DNA of 64,000 bases, from positions 1,425,501-1,489,500 of the forward strand of contig NZ_CP095848.1 of assembly GCF_023101345.1 (NCBI RefSeq). The letters run 5' to 3'. The notes below the pieces were generated by a model. The model was not told where the DNA came from. It saw nothing but the letters and a program-made list of their open reading frames with translations, and did not search any database. Positions 36,484-43,933 of the stretch are shown here, piece after piece. This stretch comes from Hymenobacter sublimis. Its GTDB lineage: Bacteria; Bacteroidota; Bacteroidia; Cytophagales; Hymenobacteraceae. A program made the position numbers and the translations under genes. Each line of letters starts with the position of its first letter. The stretch's first letter is position 1.

Positions 36484-37641
36484 GTGTCGGTACCCCCTGT
36501 TTCGCATCCTCCCATTCACCTGCTCGACCTAGTGGCCCAGCACGCTCCGCTTCGGGCTGAGTTGGATGCCGCCGTGGCGCGTACCCTGGAGGAAGCGGCC
36601 TTTATTCAGGGGCCTGCCGTGGGCAAATTTGCTCAGGAGCTGAGCGTCTACCTCGGGGGCACCCACGTAGTACCCTGCGCCAATGGTACCGACGCCCTGC
36701 AGCTAGCCCTGATGAGCCTGCAGCTGCCGGCCGGAGCCGAGGTTATTGTGCCTGCTTTCACTTACGTAGCTACCCTGGAGGCGGCGGCCGTTCTGGGGCT
36801 GCGGCCCGTGCCGGTGGACGTGCTGCCCGGCACCTTTAACCTCGACCCCGCCGCCGTTGCCGCCGCCCTAACTTCCCGTACCGGCGCTGTAGTAGCCGTG
36901 CACCTGTTTGGGCAATGTGCTGATTTGGAGGTACTTCGCCATATGGCTGATGAGCGTGGAGTTGCCTTAATTGAGGATAACGCCCAGGCCATTGGCGCCC
37001 AGTTTACAGCTCGCAGCGGCGAAACCTGGTGGGCCGGCACGGTAGGGGAGGTAGGCACCACCTCCTTTTTCCCCAGCAAAAACCTTGGCGGCTTCGGCGA
37101 CGGGGGAGCCTTGTTTACCCGCCACGCCGGGCGCGCCGCTACCCTGCGCCAGCTTGCCAACCACGGCCAGAGCCGCAAGTACCACCACGAGCAGATTGGC
37201 CTTAACTCCCGCCTCGACACCCTGCAGGCCGCCCTGCTCAGCGTAAAGCTGCGCTACCTCACGGAGTGGACCGCCGCCCGCCAGCAGGTAGCGGCCCAGT
37301 ACGATGCGGCGCTGGCCCCGGTGTCCGGCGTAGAGGTGCCGGAGCGCGACCCCCGGAGTACGCACGTGTTCCATCAATACACCATAACCGTGGCCGACGA
37401 GCCCGGCCGGCGTGACGCGCTCCAGCAGCACTTGGCGGCCCACGGCGTGCCCAGCGCCGTGTATTATCCGGTGCCAGTGCATGCCCAGCCCGCCTACCAG
37501 TACCTAGGCTACCAAGCCGGGCAGTTTCCGGTGGCCGAGCGGTTGTGCCGCACGGTGCTGTCCTTGCCTATTCACCCTACGCTACGGCCTGAGCAGGTAG
37601 CCTACGTGGCAGAAGTGGTGCGCAACTGGGCAGAAGCATAG
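36484..37641 (+). CDS. DegT/DnrJ/EryC1/StrS-family sugar aminotransferase
   Basis: This 385-residue PLP enzyme begins after IHLLDLVAQHAPLRAEL. It has VPCANGTDALQLAL, VIVPAFTYVATLEAAAVLG, LIEDNAQAIGA and the PLP lysine Lys199 in FFPSKNLGGFGDGGA. The C-terminal block VFHQYTI..PSAVYYPVPVH is typical of enzymes that aminate nucleotide-linked keto sugars. The sugar dehydrogenase at 38713 is a likely partner in making an amino sugar for surface glycans. The frame is open back to 36373, but a promoter element lies between. Confidence 0.88.
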   Translation: MSVPPVSHPPIHLLDLVAQHAPLRAELDAAVARTLEEAAFIQGPAVGKFAQELSVYLGGTHVVPCANGTDALQLALMSLQLPAGAEVIVPAFTYVATLEAAAVLGLRPVPVDVLPGTFNLDPAAVAAALTSRTGAVVAVHLFGQCADLEVLRHMADERGVALIEDNAQAIGAQFTARSGETWWAGTVGEVGTTSFFPSKNLGGFGDGGALFTRHAGRAATLRQLANHGQSRKYHHEQIGLNSRLDTLQAALLSVKLRYLTEWTAARQQVAAQYDAALAPVSGVEVPERDPRSTHVFHQYTITVADEPGRRDALQQHLAAHGVPSAVYYPVPVHAQPAYQYLGYQAGQFPVAERLCRTVLSLPIHPTLRPEQVAYVAEVVRNWAEA

Positions 37642-37759
37642 GCCGATTTTACTCGTCTTATAAAGCAGGCAACAGCGGCTCAAACCAGGTAGGTATTTTG
37701 CTGGCACTGTTTTTTCTTTTTCTCGTACTACCTCCGTCATATTATCCCCTCGTTGTACT

Positions 37760-38569
37760 ATGCGTCCTTCCTTCCTGAAGTTTTTTCTTCCCCTGGCCGT
37801 GGTTGCCGGGCTGACCACGGCGGCCATCAACAAACCCCACCAGGGCATCAACCTGTTTTCCATCAACCAGGATATTGCCCTCGGGGCCCAGGTGGCTAAG
37901 CAAACCGACTCGCTTTACCGCGCCAAGGGGCAGCTGCTGGAACGCTCCCGTAACCCTCGTGCCTACCAGCTCCTCGATGGGGTAGTAAAGCGCGTCCTCG
38001 ACAATGGCAACCTGAAGTACCGCACCCAGTTCCCCTGGGACGTGCAGATCATCAAGGATGACCAGACGCAAAACGCTTTTGCCACGCCCGGGGGCCACAT
38101 TTATGTGTTTTCGGGGCTGATTAAATTTCTGGACAATGAAAACCAGCTGGCCGGGGTGCTGGGCCACGAAATTGCCCACGCCGACCGCCGCCACAGCACC
38201 CAACAGCTTCAGCAGCAGTACGGTACTAGCCTATTACTGGGCCTAATTTTGGGCAACCGCTCCTCCAACCAGCTGGTGCAAATTGCGGCCGGGTTGGGCC
38301 AGCTTAAATTCAGCCGCAGCTTTGAAACCGAAGCCGATAAGTACTCCACCATTTACCTCAACGGCACCCGCTACTACTCCTGCGACGGGGCCGCGGGCTT
38401 CTTCATCAAGGCCGAAAAGCAAGGTGCGGCGGGCACCCCCGAATTTCTGAGTACTCACCCCAATCCCGGCTCCCGCATCCAAAGCATTCAGCGCAGTGCC
38501 CAACAGCTAGGCTGCACCGGCAAAAACGTAAGCAACAATAACTTCAATGAGCTGAAGCGGCTGTTGTAA
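37760..38569 (+). CDS. M48-family metalloprotease
   Basis: This 269-residue secreted protein has an N-terminal signal sequence (MRPSFLKFFLPLAVVAGL). The zinc site is HEIAH (residues 136-140), with the third ligand glutamate in FETEADKYS. The upstream strand NAFATPGGHIYVFSGLI is the usual M48 substrate-binding region. It is likely a periplasmic quality-control protease of the LoiP/BepA type. It interrupts the two glycan-synthesis genes and has its own terminator. Confidence 0.9.
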   Translation: MRPSFLKFFLPLAVVAGLTTAAINKPHQGINLFSINQDIALGAQVAKQTDSLYRAKGQLLERSRNPRAYQLLDGVVKRVLDNGNLKYRTQFPWDVQIIKDDQTQNAFATPGGHIYVFSGLIKFLDNENQLAGVLGHEIAHADRRHSTQQLQQQYGTSLLLGLILGNRSSNQLVQIAAGLGQLKFSRSFETEADKYSTIYLNGTRYYSCDGAAGFFIKAEKQGAAGTPEFLSTHPNPGSRIQSIQRSAQQLGCTGKNVSNNNFNELKRLL

Positions 38570-38606
38570 CGTCACTGTACCCGCTTTCCGGTAAGGAAGC
38601 CCCTGG

Positions 38607-38643
38607 AGCCCGTAGTGCCATAGTAGGCGCTACGGGCTTTTTT
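38607..38643 (+). terminator. Terminator after the M48 protease gene
   Basis: AGCCCGTAG / CTACGGGCT (38607-38615 and 38630-38638) is a 9-bp perfect stem followed by six T. Confidence 0.85.
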
Positions 38644-38712
38644 GCATCGATAAGCCGTGGTTTTTTCGGAGCTTGCGGCGGCGCTGTTCCCGCCGCGTTT
38701 ACTTCCTCTGCC

Positions 38713-39756
38713 TTGGCTGATTCTGGTGCTGCTGTTCGTTTCGTTATTTGTGGAGTGGGCCACATTGGCCGCCGGCACGCGGCGTTGGTGGCCCGCCATC
38801 CAGGCGCTACCCTCGTGGCCTTAGTCGATACAGACGCGGCGTTGGCTCCGGCATTGGCCACTGAATTTCCCGGCGTGCCGCTGTACTCTACTCTGGATGA
38901 ATACTTTAGGAGCGGTTCTGACGCTGATGTATTAACTATAGCTACACCAAATTACCAGCATGCGCCGCAAGCTATAGCCGGTTTGCGAGCAGGGCTGCAC
39001 GTCGTCGTTGAGAAACCCATGGCCTTGTGCAAAGTAGATGCAGAAGCCATTGTGCACGCAGCGGCACAAATGAACCGGCTGGTGTTTGGGGTGATGCAGA
39101 ACCGCTATTCGCCGCCGGCCGCCTGGCTCAAGCAACTCTACGAGACGGGTAAATTGGGACAGGTGTATTTGGTGCAGCTCAATTGCTTTTGGAACCGTGA
39201 CGCCCGCTATTACCGCCCCGGCGGCTGGCGCGGCACCCAGGCTCAGGATGGGGGCACGCTGTTTACTCAGTTCAGTCATTTCGTTGACTTGCTGTACTGG
39301 GTATTCGGCGACGTTACCAATATCTCGGCCCGCTTCCGCGACTTCAACCACCAGAACCTCACGGAGTTCGAGGATAGCGGCCTGGTAACCTTCGACCTCG
39401 TGCGCGGGGGTAGCGGCACGCTCCAGTACAGCACGGCCGTCTGGGACCGAAACCTGGAAAGCTCCCTGACGGTAGTCGCCGAGCACGGCAGCCTCCGCCT
39501 CGGCGGCCAATACCTCGACAAAGTGGACTACTGCCACCTGCGCGACTACCAACTGCCTCCGCTACCCCCTACCAACCCTGCGAACAACTACGGCTCTTAT
39601 CAGGGTAGCGCGGCCAACCACGTGCAGGTAATTGAAAACGTAGTCGACACCATTCAAAACCGCAGCTGTGCCACCACTAATGCCCTGGAAGGCCTGAAGG
39701 TGGTCGAAATAATTGAGCGCATCTATAGCTTGCGCCAGCCCTCAGCCTCTGATTAA
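38713..39756 (+). CDS. Gfo/Idh/MocA-family sugar dehydrogenase
   Basis: This 347-residue NAD-dependent oxidoreductase has a Rossmann motif CGVGHIGRRHAALV near the N-terminus, the signature VVVEKPMALCK, and a C-terminal domain with FWNRDARYYRPGGWRGT and FTQFSHFVDLLYW. The last blocks match dehydrogenases that oxidise UDP-N-acetyl-glucosamine derivatives (WlbA/WbpB type). It pairs with the DegT aminotransferase at 36484. The start is a TTG at 38713, 7 residues before the Rossmann strand, and no ATG is available. Confidence 0.86.
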   Translation: MADSGAAVRFVICGVGHIGRRHAALVARHPGATLVALVDTDAALAPALATEFPGVPLYSTLDEYFRSGSDADVLTIATPNYQHAPQAIAGLRAGLHVVVEKPMALCKVDAEAIVHAAAQMNRLVFGVMQNRYSPPAAWLKQLYETGKLGQVYLVQLNCFWNRDARYYRPGGWRGTQAQDGGTLFTQFSHFVDLLYWVFGDVTNISARFRDFNHQNLTEFEDSGLVTFDLVRGGSGTLQYSTAVWDRNLESSLTVVAEHGSLRLGGQYLDKVDYCHLRDYQLPPLPPTNPANNYGSYQGSAANHVQVIENVVDTIQNRSCATTNALEGLKVVEIIERIYSLRQPSASD

Positions 39757-39765
39757 GCATCATCC

Positions 39766-40230
39766 ATGAACTACCTATTTCCGGCGCTAGGTTGCGCTTT
39801 GCTCCTGGCCGGCTGCTCCGCCGATTCTGAAAAACGGGCCGTGCAGGCTCAGAATACCCCACCACCACCGCCAACGGCCAGCGCCGTCAGCTCCCGCGGC
39901 CGTGACACTGTGCTTACGGGGCAGGAATTTTCCACCCGGGTCTATGTGGATCCGCGGGTGCTGACTGCCATTGCTCCGGCTGAAAGCAAGCCGCGTACAA
40001 TCCGCATCACGTACCGTCCTTCCCTAGAAAGCCCCGCCTACGACACGGCAGTAATGGTTGGCGACACCGGCATCGTGCGGTTCACCCCAACTGCGAAGAA
40101 TGTTAAATCAGGCGAAATAAAGGCCCACGAGTGGATGTACAAGGTTGAGCTTGATTACAATGAGCGTTATCCTGGCCCCGATACCATCTTTATGAACCGG
40201 GAGATTCTGTATCTTCAAGGCAAGCCGTAG
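39766..40230 (+). CDS. Small lipoprotein of unknown function
   Basis: This 154-residue protein has a classic lipobox LLAGC (Cys17), a proline run (PPPPP), and a beta-rich domain after residue 45 with RTIRITYRPSLESPAYDTAVMVG. I do not recognise the family. It starts 9 nt after the dehydrogenase gene and ends 36 nt before the EcsC gene, so the three may be co-transcribed. Confidence 0.65.
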   Translation: MNYLFPALGCALLLAGCSADSEKRAVQAQNTPPPPPTASAVSSRGRDTVLTGQEFSTRVYVDPRVLTAIAPAESKPRTIRITYRPSLESPAYDTAVMVGDTGIVRFTPTAKNVKSGEIKAHEWMYKVELDYNERYPGPDTIFMNREILYLQGKP

Positions 40231-40266
40231 ACTAACCTTGTGTACGTGGCGGAAGCACCTTTTCGT

Positions 40267-41025
40267 ATGGCTGCACTAGAAGAACCGGCGCTTACGGAAC
40301 TGCGCGCCTGGCAGCGCCGCATGCAGCAGAAGCCTACCTTGCTAGGTCGCCTGACGCGGCGGGCCCAGGCTCGGCTCAATGCCTTGCTACCAGAGAAGGT
40401 GCACGCGGCCATTACAGCGGCCATTAAGCAAACGGTGCGCGGGGTGCTCTTCGGCTCCACGCACACCACTCGCCGCCCGGAGGCAACAGCCACAATGGCC
40501 GAGCGCGAGGCGGCCGTGCGCAGCACCCTGCGCTACTACCGCAACACGGCTGCCGCCGAAGGTGCCGTTACCGGGGCCGGTGGCTTCCTGCTCGGGCTGG
40601 CCGACTTTCCGCTGCTGCTGGGCCTGAAGCTGAAATTTCTGTTCGACGTAGCGGCGCTGTATGGCTACGATGTGCGCGACTATACTGAGCGCCTGTTTTT
40701 GCTTCACATCTTTCAACTGGCGTTCAGCAGCCAGCACACTCGCAACGACGTGTACCAGCGCGTGGCCAACTGGGACGCTTACCGCCACACCCTGCCCACC
40801 GACGTGCACGAGTTCGACTGGCGCACCTTCCAACAGGAGTACCGCGACTACATCGACCTGGCCAAGATGGCCCAGCTGGTGCCCGTCATTGGGGCCGCCG
40901 TGGGCGCCGTGGCCAACTACCGCCTGCTAGAGCAACTCGGCGATACGGCCATGAACTGCTACCGCCTGCGGTGGCTACACGCCGCCAACGAAGCTACCCC
41001 TGCTACCCCTATTCCCGCGACCTGA
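40267..41025 (+). CDS. EcsC-family protein
   Basis: This 252-residue protein has the EcsC layout: a helical N-terminus, then GAVTGAGGFLLGLADFPLLLGLKLKFLFDVAALYGYD, then QLVPVIGAAVGAVANYRLLEQLG. The two Gly/Ala-rich segments can insert in membranes. EcsC was named for the Bacillus ecs ABC transporter locus, and its function is not established. The ATG at 40267 is preferred to a GTG at 40240. Confidence 0.82.
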   Translation: MAALEEPALTELRAWQRRMQQKPTLLGRLTRRAQARLNALLPEKVHAAITAAIKQTVRGVLFGSTHTTRRPEATATMAEREAAVRSTLRYYRNTAAAEGAVTGAGGFLLGLADFPLLLGLKLKFLFDVAALYGYDVRDYTERLFLLHIFQLAFSSQHTRNDVYQRVANWDAYRHTLPTDVHEFDWRTFQQEYRDYIDLAKMAQLVPVIGAAVGAVANYRLLEQLGDTAMNCYRLRWLHAANEATPATPIPAT

Positions 41026-41087
41026 ACAGCTCAATGAATGCTGGTCCCACTTGGCTTAAAGCGAGTACACGCGGATGCTACACCAAC

Positions 41088-41126
41088 AAAAAAGCCCCGT
41101 CTCCTGTAAGGAAACGGGGCTTTTTT
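41088..41126. terminator. Bidirectional terminator between ecsC and the Spy-like gene
   Basis: AAAAAAGCCCCGT / ACGGGGCTTTTTT (41088-41100 and 41114-41126) has 13 complementary bases with A and T tracts on both sides, between convergent genes. Confidence 0.9.
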
Positions 41127-41140
41127 AGGGAACGACAGGT

Positions 41141-41572
41141 TTAGCTTTTGGCTTTGCGCTGCTCGTGCTGGCCTTTGTGCTTAGCCTGCTTTTGCGCCTG
41201 CAGCTGCGCATACTTAGTGTACTGCTCGGCGCTCAGAATTTGCTTGAGCTGAGCTTCGTACCGATCCTTGCTGGCTTTCATGGCCTGGTGGCGCTGCTGC
41301 TTATTGGCAGCCGAAGCAGTTTGGGTGCGCTGGGCCTGCATTTCCTGGAAACGGGCCAGGTGCAGCTGGCGCACCTGCTCGGTTTGGGCCGCCGTGAGGC
41401 CGAGCTTCTGGCTTAGGCTCTTGGCTTTTTGCTCGGCGCGCTGCTCGGGCGTTTTGTTGGCTTTGGCGCCCTTTTGGTGCTGGCCGTGGGCCGCTTTTAC
41501 GGGCGTAGTCTGGGCTGAGGCGGCCGCAGCGGAAAAGGAGAAAGCGGCGAAGAGAACGAGGAGCTTTTTCAT
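41141..41572 (-). CDS. Periplasmic Spy/DUF4890-like helical protein
   Basis: This 143-residue protein has a signal peptide (MKKLLVLFAAFSFSAAAASAQ). A His/Lys/Gln-rich helical body follows with two LTxxQ-like motifs (GLTAAQTEQVRQLHLARF and ILSAEQYTKYAQLQAQ). It resembles the protein at 9063-9584. Such proteins are small periplasmic chaperones or metal-stress proteins. Confidence 0.68.
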   Translation of the reverse strand: MKKLLVLFAAFSFSAAAASAQTTPVKAAHGQHQKGAKANKTPEQRAEQKAKSLSQKLGLTAAQTEQVRQLHLARFQEMQAQRTQTASAANKQQRHQAMKASKDRYEAQLKQILSAEQYTKYAQLQAQKQAKHKGQHEQRKAKS

Positions 41573-41867
41573 GGCTATGTTGGATAGGTTAAATTCAGTG
41601 AAAGAAGCAGGCCGTGGTCCGGAACAGGCTTTTGTGCTTCTGCTACGTCAGTAGGCAACTCAGATGCCAACTTTGACCAGAAGGGGGGCTTAACAGGTTC
41701 TGAAAAAATTTAAATTTTTAAGTTAAACCTTGCCCAGGAAAATACATCGTTGCGTGTAAGGTGCTTGCAGGCAAGTAGTTAGTAGGCAAAAAGCGTAGTT
41801 GTTTTGTTCGTCGCCTGGGTCCTGAGCCAGGCCGGTAGGTAGGGTAAACCGGGCGTTGAGCTTCTCG

Positions 41868-41899
41868 TTTGCAGGACCCGCATTCCGGTTCTACCTTTG
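41868..41899 (+). promoter_or_regulatory. Promoter of the permease leader transcript
   Basis: TTTG at 41868-41871, a 20-nt spacer, and TACCTTTG at 41892-41899 match the Bacteroidota promoter. The transcript would start near 41906, about 20 nt before the riboswitch. The rest of 41573-41867 contains an AT-rich stretch (about 41700-41728) but no gene. Confidence 0.65.
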
Positions 41900-41927
41900 C
41901 CCCATCAATTCTTTCTAGCCCAAAGGA

Positions 41928-42026
41928 TTGTTTTTATACAGAGGCGCTGAGAGACAGGCTCACTGACGCGTCGGCAACCATCCGCAACTGCTGGAACGGT
42001 GCCAATTCCTGACCATATAAAAACAA
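41928..42026 (+). ncRNA. SAM-I (S-box) riboswitch upstream of the amino acid permease
   Basis: The P1 stem is TTGTTTTTATA / TATAAAAACAA (41928-41938 and 42016-42026). Inside are the S-box core elements CAGAGGCGCTGAGAGACAGG, TCGGCAACC and GGTGCCAATTCCTGACC in the right order. The same RNA occurs on the other strand at 58106-58203. SAM binding should stabilise P1. The 3' strand of P1 is the A-rich stretch just upstream of the leader-ORF GTG, so SAM could hide its translation start (inference). Confidence 0.9.
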
Positions 42027-42032
42027 CAAGCC

Positions 42033-42140
42033 GTGGACTTTTGCCCCTGCCGTCGTGCCCGTTTCGTAGTTTTTACCGCTCGCTTCCGCGCGTCTGCTCG
42101 GGAGCAGCGGTGGTGTGGCAGCGGGTGTTGTTGCTGCTGA
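42033..42140 (+). CDS. Cysteine-rich leader peptide ORF (35 codons)
   Basis: A GTG 6 nt after the riboswitch P1 opens 35 codons ending in four consecutive Cys codons (TGT TGT TGC TGC, residues 32-35) directly before the TGA. Cys4, Cys6 and Cys28 bring the total to seven, and the rest is Arg-rich. The paired leader at 58004-58099 has the same position, start codon and Cys-run ending but a different body sequence, as expected if the terminal codon run is what is selected. It resembles leader peptides that sense charged tRNA-Cys. Confidence 0.7.
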   Translation: MDFCPCRRARFVVFTARFRASAREQRWCGSGCCCC

Positions 42141-42161
42141 AGTTAAGTCGCCTACCCGCGT

Positions 42162-42216
42162 AACCGGCATGGCTACCTGGCCTAAACAGGTAGTAGTGAG
42201 GTTGCCCGTGGTTTTT
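42162..42216 (+). terminator. Putative attenuator hairpin after the leader ORF
   Basis: CTACCTG / CAGGTAG (42173-42179 and 42187-42193) is a perfect 7-bp stem. It is extended by GGCA / TGCC and AACC / GGTT with bulges and followed by TTTTTC at 42212-42217. An alternative stem GCGGGT / ACCCGC (42121-42126 and 42154-42159) encloses the Cys codons and stop. Mutually exclusive folding is plausible but not computed. The leader continues to 42399 without another feature. Confidence 0.45.
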
Positions 42217-42399
42217 CTCTGGGGATGTGGCTTCGGTCTAAGAGCCGCTTAGTTGTCGGCTTGCATTTTTTGCGCACCGCCACAGCCTAGTTTAATAACC
42301 AAGCGGACTCAGTGCGCAATGCCTTCCGTCGGCACCTGGGGTGGTCCTACAACCGAACTCTTTTTTACCAGCCAACCAGGAAGTTGGCGCTTGCTTTTT

Positions 42400-43854
42400 A
42401 TGCTCAAAAAATCATTGGAACTGCTACGGCAGGAGGCGGCCGAAACTGGCGCCCACACCCTAAAACGAAGTCTGGGCGGCTTCAGCCTAATTGCCATTGG
42501 CATTGGGGTAATTATCGGCGCGGGCCTGTTTTCGCTGACTGGCATTGCTGCCGCCAACAATGCCGGTCCGGCCGTGACGCTCTCGTTTGTGGTAGCCGCC
42601 GTGGGGTGCGCCTTCTCGGCCCTGTGCTACGCTGAGTTTGCCGCCATGGTGCCCGTGGCTGGCTCGGCCTACACCTACGCCTACGCTACCATGGGCGAGC
42701 TGTTTGCCTGGATTATCGGGTGGGACTTGATTCTGGAATACTCTGTGGGGGCGGCGGCCGTGTCCATTAGCTGGTCGCAGTATCTGCTGAAGTTTCTAAG
42801 CAAGTACAACATTCACCTGCCCCCGCAGCTGGTGATGTCGCCGTTCGAGACGGCCAAGCTGGCCAACGGCACCGAAGTACATGGTCTGGTAAATATTCCG
42901 GCCATGCTTATTGTGCTGGTTATCACACTGATTGTAGTGCGCGGCACTAAAGGCTCAGCGTGGTTTAACGCCATTGTGGTTACGCTGAAAGTGTCGGTGG
43001 TGCTCGTGTTCATTGCTTTGGGGTGGCAGTACATTGACCCCGCCAACTACCAGCCGTACATTCCGCAGAATACGGGGGAGTTCGGGGAGTTTGGTTGGAG
43101 CGGGATTCTGCGCGGAGCGGGCGTGGTGTTCTTCGTATTCATCGGCTTTGACATTGTGGCCACCATGGCCCAGGAAACCAAGAATCCACAGAAAAACATG
43201 CCCATCGGCATCATCGGCTCTCTACTGATTTGTACGGTGCTGTTTGTACTGTTTGGACACGTACTCACGGGCCTGGCCAACTACACCGAGTTCAAGAACA
43301 GCGCCGCTCCCGTAGCCATTGCCATCGAGAAAACGCCCTACGCTTGGCTTTCGTCGGCCGTTATTCTGGCCATCATCATCGGCTATACCTCCGTGATTCT
43401 GGTGGATTTGCTGGGCCAGACTCGCGTGTTTTTTGCCATGGCCAAGGATGGGCTGCTGCCGCCGGTGTTTGCGCGCGTGCACGAGCGGTTCGGCACGCCC
43501 CTACAATCGGGGCTGCTGCTGGGCTTGTTTATTGCCCTATTCGCTGGATTCGTGCCCATTGCCGTAGTTGGCGAAATGACATCTATCGGCACTTTGCTGG
43601 CCTTCGTGATGGTGTGCATCGGCGTGCTCATCATGCGCAAGAAAGAACCCAATGCCCCCCGCGGCTTCCGCACGCCGCTGGTGCCGCTGGTGCCCATCTT
43701 GGGCATCCTGACCTGCTTGGTAATGATGGTGTCCCTGCCCTGGGAAACCTGGTTGCGCCTGGCCGTGTGGCTGGCCATCGGGCTGGCTATCTACTTCGGC
43801 TACGGCAAGCGGCACAGCAAGCTAGGGCAAGAAGCGCGGCGGCAAGTCGCGTAG
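42400..43854 (+). CDS. APC-superfamily amino acid permease
   Basis: This 484-residue protein has twelve membrane helices. It carries the APC signature near the N-terminus (IAIGIGVIIGAGLFSLTGIAA), AGSAYTYAYATMGELFAWIIGWDLILEY, and FIGFDIVATMAQETKNPQKNMP, as in the cationic amino acid transporter (CAT/YfnA) group. Substrate cannot be read from the sequence. The SAM riboswitch and Cys-rich leader upstream suggest a sulfur amino acid (methionine or cysteine). The ATG at 42400 is chosen, and the frame from 42253 is leader sequence without conserved residues. Confidence 0.88.
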   Translation: MLKKSLELLRQEAAETGAHTLKRSLGGFSLIAIGIGVIIGAGLFSLTGIAAANNAGPAVTLSFVVAAVGCAFSALCYAEFAAMVPVAGSAYTYAYATMGELFAWIIGWDLILEYSVGAAAVSISWSQYLLKFLSKYNIHLPPQLVMSPFETAKLANGTEVHGLVNIPAMLIVLVITLIVVRGTKGSAWFNAIVVTLKVSVVLVFIALGWQYIDPANYQPYIPQNTGEFGEFGWSGILRGAGVVFFVFIGFDIVATMAQETKNPQKNMPIGIIGSLLICTVLFVLFGHVLTGLANYTEFKNSAAPVAIAIEKTPYAWLSSAVILAIIIGYTSVILVDLLGQTRVFFAMAKDGLLPPVFARVHERFGTPLQSGLLLGLFIALFAGFVPIAVVGEMTSIGTLLAFVMVCIGVLIMRKKEPNAPRGFRTPLVPLVPILGILTCLVMMVSLPWETWLRLAVWLAIGLAIYFGYGKRHSKLGQEARRQVA

Positions 43855-43867
43855 ATACGGCTCTCAA

Positions 43868-43915
43868 CCACATAAAAAAGCCTCACCGGTTTATCGGTGA
43901 GGCTTTTTTATGTGG
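43868..43915. terminator. Strong bidirectional terminator
   Basis: Perfect 21-bp arms (43868-43888 and 43895-43915, core AAAAAAGCCTCACCG) with a 6-nt loop lie between the convergent permease gene and the end of the sulfate operon. Confidence 0.93.
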
Positions 43916-43933
43916 TTTCATATACGTCGGGTT

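Noticed and set aside
41928..42026. Reading the element as a TPP or cobalamin riboswitch
   Set aside because: The order GAGAGACAGG, CGGCAACC, GGTGCCAATTCC is that of the SAM-I (S-box) core, and the neighbouring sulfur genes agree.
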